Shown here piece after piece: positions 33,808 through 42,607 of a DNA stretch of 64,000 nucleotides. The notes under the pieces were generated by a model, which ran no database searches, was not told the DNA's origin, and saw only the letters and a program-made list of their open reading frames with translations. Location: contig NZ_BOOQ01000003.1 in NCBI RefSeq assembly GCF_016863315.1, forward strand, positions 372,001 to 436,000, read 5' to 3'. Position 1 is the stretch's first letter. Each line of letters begins with the position of its first letter. The position numbers and the translations under genes were made by a program. Source of the stretch: Planotetraspora silvatica (lineage in GTDB: Bacteria > Actinomycetota > Actinomycetes > Streptosporangiales > Streptosporangiaceae).

Positions 33808-34815
33808 TCACGCCCCGGGAGGCGCGTGCCGGGCGGAGCCGTGCGCCCGGGGGGTCGCAACCTCGGGCAGAGGGCAGTCCGGCCTGGTCAGGCCGTAATA
33901 GGAGGTCGCGGCGACGAGCAGGCCCAGGCCCCACAGCGTGTAGCCGAACATCTCCATCGCCAGGTGCCAGACCACGACCGTGTCCTCCGCCAGGTTGCCC
34001 TCGCCGAGGAGCCACGCCGTCATCCCCGCCAGACCGAAGTAGCCGGTCAGGCTCGCTCCGACGAAGAAGGCCGGGCCGAGGACGAGCCATCGCGGCACCC
34101 CGCGGCCGGCGAGCGGCACCACCCAGCGCGGCCAGATCCGGCCCCAGCGATGCACCAGCGACAGCGGCAGCACGGTGCCGGCGAGGACCAGCAGGACGAC
34201 GAAGAGCGTGAACGGCGAACCGAGTGCGATCGGTGACGGCCCGCCCGGCCGGACGACGTCGATCACCCACGCGACCACGCGCGCCACGCATCCGGCGACC
34301 GCGACGTACGCGGCGACGTAGGCCCATCGGGGTGTGGGGTCGGTACGTCGCTCGGGTGAGCGGCCGTGGACCCGGCCGCAGGCGGGGCAGCCCCGCCGGA
34401 CCCGGCGCTGCTCGGCGACGGCGCACGCCACTGTCAGCACGCCGCCCGTCGTCCCGGCCGCCCGGGTGAGCAGGCTCGCCCAGTCGCCGTACTGGCCGAA
34501 GACCATGGCGACGAGGCTGATGGCGATCAGGTAGGAGTACAGGATCAGGCCGGCGCCGGATGCCCACGCCGCCATCACCAGCGACCATCGTGCGGGCGAC
34601 GTCCAACGGCGTCCGGCTCTCGCCGCGATCAGCGAGCATGCCGCCGCGGCGAGGAAGGCGAGCGTCACGGCCGCCCACCGGCCGGGCGAGAACGGCTCGT
34701 CAGGAGGGGCGGACGGTGCGCCGGGGCCGGTCAGCCACCACACGTGCAGCGCGCCGTAGGCGAAGGTCCACGCCGGCGCCGCCCACGGCCGCCATCGCGG
34801 CGATCGGAGTTCCAT
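33808..34815 (-). CDS. Multi-span membrane protein
   Basis: 335 residues with about eight hydrophobic segments. One cytoplasmic-type loop contains CPACGRVHGRSPE, a CxxC motif that could bind metal. The C-terminal part reads AMEMFGYTLWGLGLLVAATS. No family recognised. Divergent from the PEP-mutase-like gene. Confidence 0.75.
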   Translation of the reverse strand: MELRSPRWRPWAAPAWTFAYGALHVWWLTGPGAPSAPPDEPFSPGRWAAVTLAFLAAAACSLIAARAGRRWTSPARWSLVMAAWASGAGLILYSYLIAISLVAMVFGQYGDWASLLTRAAGTTGGVLTVACAVAEQRRVRRGCPACGRVHGRSPERRTDPTPRWAYVAAYVAVAGCVARVVAWVIDVVRPGGPSPIALGSPFTLFVVLLVLAGTVLPLSLVHRWGRIWPRWVVPLAGRGVPRWLVLGPAFFVGASLTGYFGLAGMTAWLLGEGNLAEDTVVVWHLAMEMFGYTLWGLGLLVAATSYYGLTRPDCPLPEVATPRAHGSARHAPPGA

Positions 34816-35068
34816 GCCGCCGACTCTCCCGCCCGTCCGCGCCGGACGCCTCCCCTTGGCGGGGGGAGGCGGTCCCCCGTCAGAGGGAACAGGCCGCCGC
34901 GTCGACCGGGGAGCCCGGCTGAGTGAGAGCCCGGTCAGACGTCGTTTCGACGGTCACCGAATCGATCCGGACCTAGTGTTGCCGGTAGGCCCGAGGTCCG
35001 CCGAGCATCGTCAGCGTGTACGTCGCGCTCGCCGTCGAATCAATCGGGCAGACAGGAGCATCGGACGA

Positions 35069-35839
35069 ATGACCTTCCATGAACTCCACCACGGCGACAG
35101 GCCCCTGATTCTTCCCAACGCCTGGGATGTGCCGTCCGCGCTGGCATTCCTCCGCGCCGGTTTCGCGGCGATCGGCACGACCAGCTTCGGCGTCGCGTCC
35201 AGCCTCGGCCGCCCGGACGGCGGGCGGTCGACGCGAGAGGCGAACCTTTCTCTCGCCCGTGCCCTGTCGCGACTTCCCTGCCACATCAGCGTGGACGTCG
35301 AGGACGGCTACGCCGACGAACCGGACCAGGTCGCCGAGTACGTCGCCGGTCTCGGCGTGGCCGGGGTCAACATCGAGGACAGCTCCGCGGGGAAGCTCAT
35401 CTCGCCGGAGGCGCACGCCGCGAAGGTGAGGGAGGTCAAACGCCGCTGCCCCGGCCTGTTCGTCAACGCCCGCGTCGACACGTACTGGCTCGGCGAGGAG
35501 GCCACGGTCGATGCGACGCTCGAACGCGCGGCTCGCTACGTCGAGGCGGGCGCGGACGGAGTCTTCGTCCCCGGCGCGACTGAGCCTTCCGTGCTCCGCC
35601 GACTGGCCGTCGGCATCGGCGTTCCGTTGAACGTGCTCGTCGTCCCCACGCTTTCGATCGGCGAGTTGGCCGACCTCGGTGTGCGCCGCGTGAGCACCGG
35701 ATCCCTGCCCTACCGCGTCGCGATCGACGCCGCCGCCGAGGTGGCGGTCGCCGTCCGTGACGGCCTGGCCGTCGCCACGGGCACGCCGTACCCGGACATG
35801 CAGGCCCGGCTCGCCCGTTACGAGCAGACTGCGGGCTGA
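35069..35839 (+). CDS. Isocitrate lyase/PEP mutase family protein
   Basis: 256 residues, TIM barrel. LILPNAWDVPSALAFLRAGF, metal/substrate motif SVDVEDGYADEP, GVNIEDSSAGKL, NARVDTYWLG, and GADGVFVPGA. The ICL catalytic Cys motif KKCGH is absent, so this belongs to the PEP-mutase/oxaloacetate-decarboxylase side with unknown substrate. AGGAGC lies ten bases before the ATG. Confidence 0.9.
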   Translation: MTFHELHHGDRPLILPNAWDVPSALAFLRAGFAAIGTTSFGVASSLGRPDGGRSTREANLSLARALSRLPCHISVDVEDGYADEPDQVAEYVAGLGVAGVNIEDSSAGKLISPEAHAAKVREVKRRCPGLFVNARVDTYWLGEEATVDATLERAARYVEAGADGVFVPGATEPSVLRRLAVGIGVPLNVLVVPTLSIGELADLGVRRVSTGSLPYRVAIDAAAEVAVAVRDGLAVATGTPYPDMQARLARYEQTAG

Positions 35840-35879
35840 TCCCGTCCGGGCGTCCCGCTTCGAGATGCGCCGGCCGAAA

Positions 35880-35908
35880 GGCCGCTCCCGATCGCCGGAA
35901 GCGGCCCT
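35880..35908. terminator. Terminator between convergent genes
   Basis: Stem GGCCGCT/AGCGGCC extended past one mismatch, flanked by AAA and TTC, between the PEP-mutase-like gene and the secreted Cys-rich gene. Confidence 0.65.
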
Positions 35909-35934
35909 TCGATTCTCCGTACGGCTGCGCCGAG

Positions 35935-36480
35935 TTACGGCACAGGAGTGATCGCCTGCGTCGTGCCGGCGAGCACAGGACCGGTTGTCTGCGTCTGGGT
36001 CGTCTGGGTCTGGGTCGTCTGGGTCTGAGTCGTCGTCTGTGTCGTGCTGACCAGAACCGGACTGGTCGTCTGGGTCGTCGTCCGGGTGGTACGGATGACG
36101 ACCGGAGTCGTCGTCCGGGTCGTGCGGACGAACACCGGAGTCGCCGTCGGCGCCGAGCGGACGAACACCGTGCGCGTCCCCGGGCTTCCGACCTGGGCGA
36201 AGACCCCGAGAACCACCGAAGCCCCCGAGCGCGGCGTGGCAGCGGTCGCCACGGGGACGCAGTCGAACTGCGGACACGGCGTGGTGAAGCACTGCTTGGG
36301 AGCGGGCACGCAGGTGTAGCCCTGCGCGCACATGACGGCCGCGCACGACGACGTCCCGTCCGGAGTGCACATCGCCTGCGTACGCGACGCGGAGCCGGCC
36401 GAGGCCGCCCACGCCGAGGACGCGGACAACCCGACCGCGAGGGCCGCGACGGCCGCGGCCGATATGAGCTTGCTGATCAT
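35935..36480 (-). CDS. Secreted Cys-rich protein with Thr/Gln repeat tail
   Basis: 181 residues. Signal peptide MISKLISAAAVAALAVGLSA to WAASA. A compact cysteine region of about 45 residues has seven Cys (MCTPDGTSSCAAVMC, GYTCVPAPKQC, TTPCPQFDC). It is followed by RTTRTTTPVVIRTTRTTTQT and a QTTQTQTTQTQTT tail, low-complexity and likely extended or glycosylated. Function unknown. Confidence 0.78.
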   Translation of the reverse strand: MISKLISAAAVAALAVGLSASSAWAASAGSASRTQAMCTPDGTSSCAAVMCAQGYTCVPAPKQCFTTPCPQFDCVPVATAATPRSGASVVLGVFAQVGSPGTRTVFVRSAPTATPVFVRTTRTTTPVVIRTTRTTTQTTSPVLVSTTQTTTQTQTTQTQTTQTQTTGPVLAGTTQAITPVP

Positions 36481-36600
36481 CTTTTCCCCCGAGACTGTGT
36501 GAAGCCAACGAGGATCATGATCGCTCGTGAACCCGCCTCAGGCCAGGAAGCCCCAGTTGAGGCGTGGCGTACGGACAGTGAAGCGATCACTGCGGTCGAC

Positions 36601-36632
36601 AGGGCTCCGCACCTGGTGGGATGCGGAGCCCT
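36601..36632 (-). terminator. Terminator
   Basis: 11-bp stem AGGGCTCCGCA with 36622-36632, 10-base loop, after the minus-strand hydrolase that ends at 36666. Confidence 0.75.
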
Positions 36633-36665
36633 TCTCGCCGGCGTCCGGGTGCTGAAGGCCGATCG

Positions 36666-37538
36666 TCAGGCGCGGGCGAACTCGGCGACCGCCCGGGTGA
36701 ACACCTCGGGCTGCTCGAGGTGGCCCATGTGGCCGCTGTCCGCAAGGAGGGTCAGACGCGAGCCGGGGATGCCGTCGTGCAACATCGACGCCCAGCGGGT
36801 TCCGCAGATGAAGTCGTGCGCACCGGTGAGGACCAACGACGGGAGCGCGATCGAGCCGAGCCGGTCCCGCACGTCGAAGGGCGCCGGCTCTTCGCCGCGC
36901 ATCGGGTCGATCCACGCCTTCAGGACGGCGCGCATCGGCTCGAGCGCATCCTCGTGCGCCCAGTAGTCGGCGAAGTAGGCGGGCAGGATCCGGCGCAGCC
37001 CCTCGGTGTACGCCTTGTCGTCGGCGGCGGCCGCGGCCTCCTGGAAGGCCTGGGGGATCTCGGCCGCCTCCTGCCGGTCCGGGTGCCGCTCGGGGAACCG
37101 GTTGACGTTGGCCACCGCGTCCGCCCAGAACTCCGGCCCTGTGACCGGCGACGTCGCGAACAGGATCAGGCCGGCGAGCCGGTCCGCATGCTCCAGGGCG
37201 TACCGCTGCGCGACGAATCCGCCGTGCGAATGGCCGAGCAGGAACACCTTCGGCAGGCCGAGGTGTTCGACGACACCGTGGACGAACCGGACATAGGTGT
37301 CCAGCCGATAGTCGCGGGGGTCGGCGAGGCGGCCGGAGGCCCCGGTGCCGATCGGCTCCAGGTACACCATGGTCAGGTGCTGCTCGAGGGCCGGCATCCG
37401 CAGGTACTCCCAGCCGATGCCCGGTCCTCCGGAGTGCACCACGCAGACGGGTCCCGTCCCGGCGACGTGGAAGACCTGCCGGACGCCGTCGATGCTGATC
37501 TCCCGCGTTCCCTGTGCAAGCGCGGCGGTGGAACTCAT
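36666..37538 (-). CDS. Proline-iminopeptidase-like alpha/beta hydrolase
   Basis: 290 residues. VCVVHSGGPGIGWEYLR (HGGPG-like oxyanion loop, here SGGPG), nucleophile LLGHSHGGFVAQRYAL, acid in LTGAHDFICG, His in ADSGHMGHLEQPEVF. AGGAGATTTTGAA precedes the ATG. The HGGPG loop is typical of the prolyl aminopeptidase S33 group; peptide or other amide/ester substrates are possible. Confidence 0.88.
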   Translation of the reverse strand: MSSTAALAQGTREISIDGVRQVFHVAGTGPVCVVHSGGPGIGWEYLRMPALEQHLTMVYLEPIGTGASGRLADPRDYRLDTYVRFVHGVVEHLGLPKVFLLGHSHGGFVAQRYALEHADRLAGLILFATSPVTGPEFWADAVANVNRFPERHPDRQEAAEIPQAFQEAAAAADDKAYTEGLRRILPAYFADYWAHEDALEPMRAVLKAWIDPMRGEEPAPFDVRDRLGSIALPSLVLTGAHDFICGTRWASMLHDGIPGSRLTLLADSGHMGHLEQPEVFTRAVAEFARA

Positions 37539-37653
37539 TTCAAAATCTCCTGACGTCGTGGCCCGCCGGGGAGGCGGACCTGAGCTGACGTCATCCGGAT
37601 GCCGCGGCCCGGGGAGAAGTTCGATCGGCCGGCAGGCGATTTTCAGCGGGATC

Positions 37654-38601
37654 TCAGCCCGCGGGCTCCCTCGCCGGTCGCGGATGGAACAGCCGGAGTC
37701 GCTGAACCCGGCCCTCTCGCAGGACGTGCAGCCAGACCACGCCGGGCGGGCAGTGCGTCGGATCGTCGGGCGGGCTGATCAGGTCGGCCTGCCAGATCGT
37801 CAGATTCCGGCTGGCCACCACGTCGGTGATGCGTTGCCGTACGCCGTTGGACAGGTCGAACTCCATCGCCTTGACGGCGAAGTAACGGTCGTCGGCCAGC
37901 CGTTCCCCGGTGGGCCCGATGAACTCGGCGTCGGGCCACCAGTGCTCCTCGACCACTCCGGCGAACTCGCCCTGCTGGGCCTGCGCCATCATCTCCTCGG
38001 CCTCCTGCCGGCGAGCCGCGGTGAACGCCGCCGCGTCGTCGTGTGGCAGGGCGGCCGAGTCCTGCAACGATTCGGCGAGCTTGATCCTGGCCTGGCTCAG
38101 CCGGCTGCGGACGGTGCCGATCGGCACCCCGCACAGCGCGGCGATCTGCTCATACGACGACACGTCGCTGAAATAACGCAGGAGGGCCACCATGCGCACC
38201 GGTTCGGACAGTTCGCCCACGGCGTGCCAGACCCAGTCGCGGAGCGACCGATGCTCCAGCAGTTCCTCCGGCGTCGGTTCGCTGGACGGCAGCGCCAGGG
38301 CCTCCACGTCGCCGAACGGCACGGCGCTCGATTTCCGGAGGCGCATCCGGCACGCGTTCCGCACGATCGCCCGCAACCACGGGCCCGCGGCCGCCGGGTC
38401 CCGCAGATCGCCGATCCGCCGCACCGCCACCAGCATGCCGTCCTGGACGGCGTCGTCGGCGTCGGGCCCGTATCCGAGCAGGCTCAACGCCACCGCCCGC
38501 ATGCCGGCCTGATGCCGCGACACCAGCAGCCCGAGGCACGCCGCATCTCCGGCCTGGGCGGCACGCACCAGTTCCACATCCGACTCAGCGCTCGACAGCA
38601 C
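37654..38601 (-). CDS. ECF sigma factor with SnoaL-like C-terminal domain
   Basis: 315 residues. Region 2: SRHQAGMRAVALSLLGYGPD and ADDAVQDGMLVAVRRI; region 4: LLRYFSDVSSYEQIAALCGV followed by PIGTVRSRLSQARIKLAESL. From about residue 190 an NTF2-like domain follows (FAGVVEEHWWPDAEFIGPTG). Second sigma of this kind in the window. GTG 38601 chosen (GGGAG upstream). No linked anti-sigma gene. Confidence 0.88.
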   Translation of the reverse strand: MLSSAESDVELVRAAQAGDAACLGLLVSRHQAGMRAVALSLLGYGPDADDAVQDGMLVAVRRIGDLRDPAAAGPWLRAIVRNACRMRLRKSSAVPFGDVEALALPSSEPTPEELLEHRSLRDWVWHAVGELSEPVRMVALLRYFSDVSSYEQIAALCGVPIGTVRSRLSQARIKLAESLQDSAALPHDDAAAFTAARRQEAEEMMAQAQQGEFAGVVEEHWWPDAEFIGPTGERLADDRYFAVKAMEFDLSNGVRQRITDVVASRNLTIWQADLISPPDDPTHCPPGVVWLHVLREGRVQRLRLFHPRPAREPAG

Positions 38602-38654
38602 GCTGCTCTCCCTCCCGGCGCACTCGGCGCCCCCCAACCGGATGCGGGGGCGAC

Positions 38655-38681
38655 TCGGAAAGTTCGATACCTGATTTCCGA
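38655..38681. promoter_or_regulatory. Inverted repeat upstream of the ECF sigma gene
   Basis: TCGGAAA (38655-38661) and TTTCCGA (38675-38681), spacer 13 bp, about 54 bp before the GTG start. Could be an operator or part of an autoregulated ECF promoter. Confidence 0.4.
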
Positions 38682-38753
38682 ACCCCCGGCCGAACGACAT
38701 GTTCACGGCCGGGCGAAAGACTATGAGCGATTATGTGCTAAATGTCTGATTTA

Positions 38754-39716
38754 TCAGCCGGAGGCGTAGTAGGCCGCCATGGCGCGCGACGTCTCGGCCA
38801 GGCGGGCACGCAGTTCCGGCGGCCCGAGGATCTCGATCTCCGCGCCCAGGGCGAGGAAGGTCCGGTGAGCGTGATCGAGCGACTCGATGGGGAGCACCGC
38901 TCGGGTCCAGCCGTCCGGCTCCGCGGTTCCCGTCCCGGCCAGGGCCTGGGCGGCCGCGCCGGTGAGGCGGGACGCGGCCTGCGGTGAGACGCGGACGACC
39001 GCCTCGCCCTGGAACCGGCGCGCGTGGAAGTCCGCCTGATAGCGCGCCCAGTAGCCGGCCAGGTCGAACTCCTCGGGAGGCTCGAACTCCTCGTCCCGTA
39101 CGGTCACACCGAGGACCTGGTCGACGCGGTACGTCCGCGGTCCCGGTCCGGCGACGATGTACCAGCGGCCCGCCTTGAGCACCAGGCCGTACGGCTCCAG
39201 CCGCCGATCGACGTCGGTCGGCTCCTTCCAGCGGCGGTAACGGACATCGACCACCCGGCTGCGCCACACCGCGTCCGCGACCTGCGGCAGATGGGGGACG
39301 TCGGCGTCCTCCGCGTACCAGCCGGGCGCGTCGAGGTGGAAGCGCGACCGCATCCGGTCGGCGTGCGCACGCATCTCGGGTGGGAGCGCCGCACTCAACT
39401 TGAGCTGGGCGGCCGCGAGCGCCGAGCCGAGCCCGAGCTCGGCGGCGGGTCCGGGGACGCCGGAGAGGAAGAGCGCCTCCGCCTCCGGGGCGCTCAACCC
39501 GGTGAGCCGGGTACGGTAACCGGCGACCAACTGGTAGCCGCCGGAGTGCCCCGCGTCTCCGTAGAGCGGCACACCCGACGCGTGCAGCGACTCGACGTCG
39601 CGGTAGACGGTCCGCACGGACACTTCCAGCTCCTCGGCGAGCTGGGCGGCGGTCATCCGGCCCCTCGTCTGGAGCAGCAGAAGGATTGACAGAAGACGGC
39701 TCGACTTCACTGACAC
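38754..39716 (-). CDS. YafY-type regulator (HTH and WYL domains)
   Basis: 320 residues. HTH_11 winged helix: LLLLQTRGRMTAAQLAEELE, VSVRTVYRDVESLHASGVPL. WYL domain: RYRRWKEPTDVDRRLEPYGL with LKAGRWYIVAG, and C-terminal WCX region. WYL proteins sense ligands or nucleic acids and control nearby genes. GTG 39716. Divergent from the DUF1579-like gene, its likely target. Confidence 0.9.
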   Translation of the reverse strand: MSVKSSRLLSILLLLQTRGRMTAAQLAEELEVSVRTVYRDVESLHASGVPLYGDAGHSGGYQLVAGYRTRLTGLSAPEAEALFLSGVPGPAAELGLGSALAAAQLKLSAALPPEMRAHADRMRSRFHLDAPGWYAEDADVPHLPQVADAVWRSRVVDVRYRRWKEPTDVDRRLEPYGLVLKAGRWYIVAGPGPRTYRVDQVLGVTVRDEEFEPPEEFDLAGYWARYQADFHARRFQGEAVVRVSPQAASRLTGAAAQALAGTGTAEPDGWTRAVLPIESLDHAHRTFLALGAEIEILGPPELRARLAETSRAMAAYYASG

Positions 39717-39727
39717 AAGATGACAGT
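39709..39727. promoter_or_regulatory. Inverted repeat at the YafY start
   Basis: ACTGACA and TGACAGT (one mismatch per arm to perfect symmetry) separated by five bases, overlapping the GTG start of the YafY-type gene. Probable autoregulatory site. Confidence 0.35.
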
Positions 39728-39915
39728 GGATCGGCCATAGGGTCCAGTCATGGCTTTCGCAGAGAAACCGGCCCGCTGACCGGCTGCGTGTGGGAGTCGC
39801 CGCCGATCCTGCACGAACGCGACGCCCGGATGCGGCACATGCTCACGCCTGAACTACCCGACCTTGACGCCTACCTCGCCGACTCGCTCCCCGAAGGCAC
39901 CACAGGAGACCGCTC

Positions 39916-40365
39916 ATGAACGACTTCGACTTCCTCACCGGCACCTGGGACGTCGCCAACCGACGGCGGATGGACTACCTCGACGAGACGAGCGAGTGGG
40001 AGGAGTTCCCCGCCGTCAGCCACGCCTCCCGGCACTTCGACGGCGGCGCGAACTTCGACGAGCTCGAGTTCACGACGAAGGGCTTCAGCGGGCTCACCAT
40101 CCGGCTCTACGACGTCGAGCGCGAGGAGTGGTCGCTGTACTGGTCCAGCTCGACGACCGGCAAGCTGTACCCCCCGGTGGTCGGCCGGTTCACCGACGGC
40201 AGGGGTGAGTTCCTCGGTTACGACACCTATGCCGGCAAGGAGATCCTGGCGCGCTTCGTCTGGTCGGGCATCACGGAGACGACCGCCCGCTGGGAGCAGG
40301 CGTTCTCCTTGGACGAGGGACAGACCTGGGTGACCAACTGGATCATGGAGATGACCCGCCGCTGA
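39916..40365 (+). CDS. DUF1579-like beta-barrel protein
   Basis: 149 residues. Opens with DFDFLTGTWDVANRR (FDFxxGxW pattern) and has WSLYWSSSTTGKLYPPVVGR, ETTARWEQAFSLDEG. This is the small lipocalin-like actinobacterial family. Preceded by AGGAGA. A short upstream frame ends at its ATG (ATGA overlap at 39916-39919), but its coding status is doubtful. Confidence 0.83.
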   Translation: MNDFDFLTGTWDVANRRRMDYLDETSEWEEFPAVSHASRHFDGGANFDELEFTTKGFSGLTIRLYDVEREEWSLYWSSSTTGKLYPPVVGRFTDGRGEFLGYDTYAGKEILARFVWSGITETTARWEQAFSLDEGQTWVTNWIMEMTRR

Positions 40366-40408
40366 CCCGGCCGATTTCGAGTGGACGCGGTGTCGCGCGG
40401 AACCCACA

Positions 40409-40792
40409 ATGACCGCCATGACCTCTTCCGTGCGACACGTGACAATCGACTGCGCCGACGCCTATCGCCTCGGCACGTTCTGGGCCGAGGTGCTCGGCGG
40501 CTCACTCGGCGAGGACGACAACCCCGGCGATCCGGAGGCGCTGGTGAAGACGCCGGGCGTCTCGTTGCTGTTCATCCAGGTGCCGGAGGGCAAGACGGTC
40601 AAGAACCGGCTGCACCTGGATCTGCAGCCGCAGGACCGCACGCGGGACGAGGAGGTCGAACGGCTCCTGGCGCTCGGCGCGACCCTCTTCGGCGACCATC
40701 GGCGTGAGGACGGCACCGGATGGGCGACCCTGGCCGACATCGAGGGCAACGAGTTCTGCGTCGAGCGCAGCGCGGCCGAGCGCGCGGGCTGA
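40409..40792 (+). CDS. VOC-family protein
   Basis: 127 residues, glyoxalase/bleomycin-resistance fold: VRHVTIDCADAYRLGTFWAE, VLGGSLGEDD, LLFIQVPEGKTVKNRLHLDL, WATLADIEGNEFCVE. The usual metal ligands His (HVTIDC), His (RLHLDL), Glu (EFCVE) can be matched. Function unknown. ATG 40409 or 40418. Confidence 0.88.
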   Translation: MTAMTSSVRHVTIDCADAYRLGTFWAEVLGGSLGEDDNPGDPEALVKTPGVSLLFIQVPEGKTVKNRLHLDLQPQDRTRDEEVERLLALGATLFGDHRREDGTGWATLADIEGNEFCVERSAAERAG

Positions 40793-40801
40793 CCAGGGCG
40801 G

Positions 40802-41383
40802 TCAGTCGTCCCCGTCGAGGAACAGGGCGGCGAGGCGCGGAAGGCGGCGGCGGTTCTCGTCGTCGTCCTCTTGGTCCCAGTCCTCCCCGGACGCGCGGGC
40901 GGGCCTGTCCATGTGCGGCACCGCGGCCTCCATCGCCGCATCGAACGAGCCGGTCTCGCCCGTGACCCGTCCGTACGCTTCGCGCGGCAGGTACGAGAGG
41001 CTCTCGTAGCCGATCCACCCGCCCTCGTCACGGCTCATCAGCGCGACGACGGGGAGGTCGGCCAGCGAGTCGGGATCGGCGACGGCGCGCGTGAACGTCT
41101 CCCGGCCCTGCAGGACCAGCCCGTGTCGGAAGTCCATGAAGCCGTCGTCTCCGCAGCCGCCCTCGATGAGGTACGCCGCGTTCCAGAGCGGCCGTCGGTA
41201 GGCGGAGTCGGTGACCTGGATCAGGAGCAGGGCGAAGTCGATGATCTCCGCCGCGTCCAACGTGACGAGCAGATTCGTGAGCTCGGGCGGCAGCGGGTCG
41301 TCCGGGAGGTTCCTGTCGTCGGCCCGGTCGCCGACGGCGGTCCGCGCCTGATCGATGACCGTCCACCACGCGTCCAGGTCCAT
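40802..41383 (-). CDS. DUF4240-domain protein
   Basis: 193 residues. MDLDAWWTVIDQARTA at the start and FMDFRHGLVLQGRETFTRAV in the middle fit DUF4240. Rich in acidic residues at the end. Start taken at 41383 to match the family; ATG 41395 is in frame. Function unknown. Confidence 0.75.
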   Translation of the reverse strand: MDLDAWWTVIDQARTAVGDRADDRNLPDDPLPPELTNLLVTLDAAEIIDFALLLIQVTDSAYRRPLWNAAYLIEGGCGDDGFMDFRHGLVLQGRETFTRAVADPDSLADLPVVALMSRDEGGWIGYESLSYLPREAYGRVTGETGSFDAAMEAAVPHMDRPARASGEDWDQEDDDENRRRLPRLAALFLDGDD

Positions 41384-41483
41384 GGCGGTCACCATAGCGG
41401 GGAGATCGCGTCACCCGGTGATCGAGCGGGCCAGGGCCAGGCGTCCCGGAGTTGTGCCGGGTGTAGGTGCTGCGTATCGGGAC

Positions 41484-41936
41484 TCAGAACAGCCCAAGAT
41501 GATCGATCATCTTGTGCGCCGCTTCGATGATTAGTGCAGCAGCGGTCAGTGCGTGTTCCGCTTCCTCGCGTTCGACGGACTCATCGGGAAATATGGGGTA
41601 TTCGAGTTCGTTTCTACGCCGCCGCATGACGCCGAACGGCTCGAAAGCGGCACCGAACTGGCGGACCACGGCCTGTTGGACGGCGTAGTGGCCGCCGGTG
41701 GTGGTAGCGCGCAGCCCCTGCTGAGCCAATAGTCCCGCGCAGGCGAATCTGGCCGCGTCGTAGGCCAGGGTGTAAGCCGAGTTCGGGTCAATTTCAACCA
41801 GTTCCTGTGCGCTTGACAGGACGACCTTGGACTTCTCCAGCCAGCCCGCTCCATCGGTGGCATCGCCCTGGACGCGTTGGAGTTCCTTGGACGAAAGCAT
41901 GCGCTCGATGTCGGCTTCGCCGCGCGTCCATCGCAT
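41484..41936 (-). CDS. HEPN-domain protein, putative RNase toxin
   Basis: 150-residue all-helical protein. DPNSAYTLAYDAARFACAGL, GGHYAVQQAVVRQFG and MRRRRNELEYP match SAV_6107-like HEPN proteins. The active-site type motif is R108-N-E-L-E-Y113, that is RX4Y rather than the RX4-6H of HepT toxins. Its ATG overlaps the stop of the nucleotidyltransferase gene (TGATG), so the pair is translationally coupled. HEPN/MNT pairs act as toxin and AMPylating antitoxin; here that role is inferred. Confidence 0.75.
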   Translation of the reverse strand: MRWTRGEADIERMLSSKELQRVQGDATDGAGWLEKSKVVLSSAQELVEIDPNSAYTLAYDAARFACAGLLAQQGLRATTTGGHYAVQQAVVRQFGAAFEPFGVMRRRRNELEYPIFPDESVEREEAEHALTAAALIIEAAHKMIDHLGLF

Positions 41937-42541
41937 CAGGGATCATGCTCCTTCCGGCCTGCTTCGTGTGGGGTGAGGTCGATTGTCGGGCTCGCCTTGA
42001 TCTGGCGGATCAGCGCATCGGACGCCGATTGCCAGCGTCGCCTGGATGCAAGGACCGGGTTGACGGGAAGCCCGACGCGTACCTGGGCACGGTCGGCTGC
42101 GGCGTAGATTTCGGCGCGCTCTGCGGTGCCGACTACGAGAACGTCGATGTCGTGTGGTGGAGGTCCCGGCTCACCGTTGTGGCGGGCGGCCCAGGAGCCG
42201 AAGATGAGTAGAAGTTCGATTTCCGGTATGGAGCCGAACTCCTCGGCGATGACGACGCCTGGGCCGTAGAGGTAGTCCAGGATCTCTGTCAGGGGTTTCA
42301 CGACGGGGTGAGTCTGATCAATACTCAGCACGCGTGATCGGCCTATGGCCGTGGCGGTCAGGAGTCCGGCCTCTTCGAGACGGTGAATCTCCGGATGCAG
42401 GCTCGATGGACTCGCTCCCAGTGATCGGGCAAGGGACGCCAGTGTCCAGGTCTGATCTGTGCGAAGACAGAGTGCCGCCAGGAGTCTTGCTTGTGTCTCC
42501 GTGCGGAAGATGGGTGCCCCCCGAGGCCCGATGCTTCGCAT
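41936..42541 (-). CDS. HTH-nucleotidyltransferase (MNT) fusion, putative antitoxin
   Basis: 201 residues. Winged HTH at about residues 14-72 (TWTLASLARSLGASPSSLHP, EIHRLEEAGLLTATAIGRSR). MNT domain from about 100: LLLIFGSWAARHNGEP with G114-S115 and catalytic D131-I-D133 in PPHDIDVLVVG. Later aspartate typical of the third acidic residue is not clear. ATG 42541 coincides with the predicted transcription start (leaderless). The HTH probably binds the palindrome over its own -10 box. Confidence 0.82.
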   Translation of the reverse strand: MRSIGPRGAPIFRTETQARLLAALCLRTDQTWTLASLARSLGASPSSLHPEIHRLEEAGLLTATAIGRSRVLSIDQTHPVVKPLTEILDYLYGPGVVIAEEFGSIPEIELLLIFGSWAARHNGEPGPPPHDIDVLVVGTAERAEIYAAADRAQVRVGLPVNPVLASRRRWQSASDALIRQIKASPTIDLTPHEAGRKEHDP

Positions 42542-42577
42542 TCTCCGAATATATATTCGCTCAAGCCGAATAGTCAA
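42541..42577 (-). promoter_or_regulatory. Promoter and palindromic operator of the HEPN/MNT pair
   Basis: On the minus strand -35 TTGACT (42577-42572), 18-base spacer, -10 TATATT (42553-42548), then seven bases to the ATG. The perfect palindrome CGAATATATATTCG (42546-42559) covers the -10 box, and a further half-site CGAAT lies at 42567-42571. Confidence 0.72.
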
Positions 42578-42607
42578 CCATGCGTGCTCGAATGAACGCA
42601 AAGGGTA

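Noticed and set aside
39686-39919. Short plus frame ending at the start of the DUF1579-like gene
   Set aside because: ATGA coupling is suggestive, but there is no clear start or ribosome site and no family resemblance; part overlaps the YafY operator.
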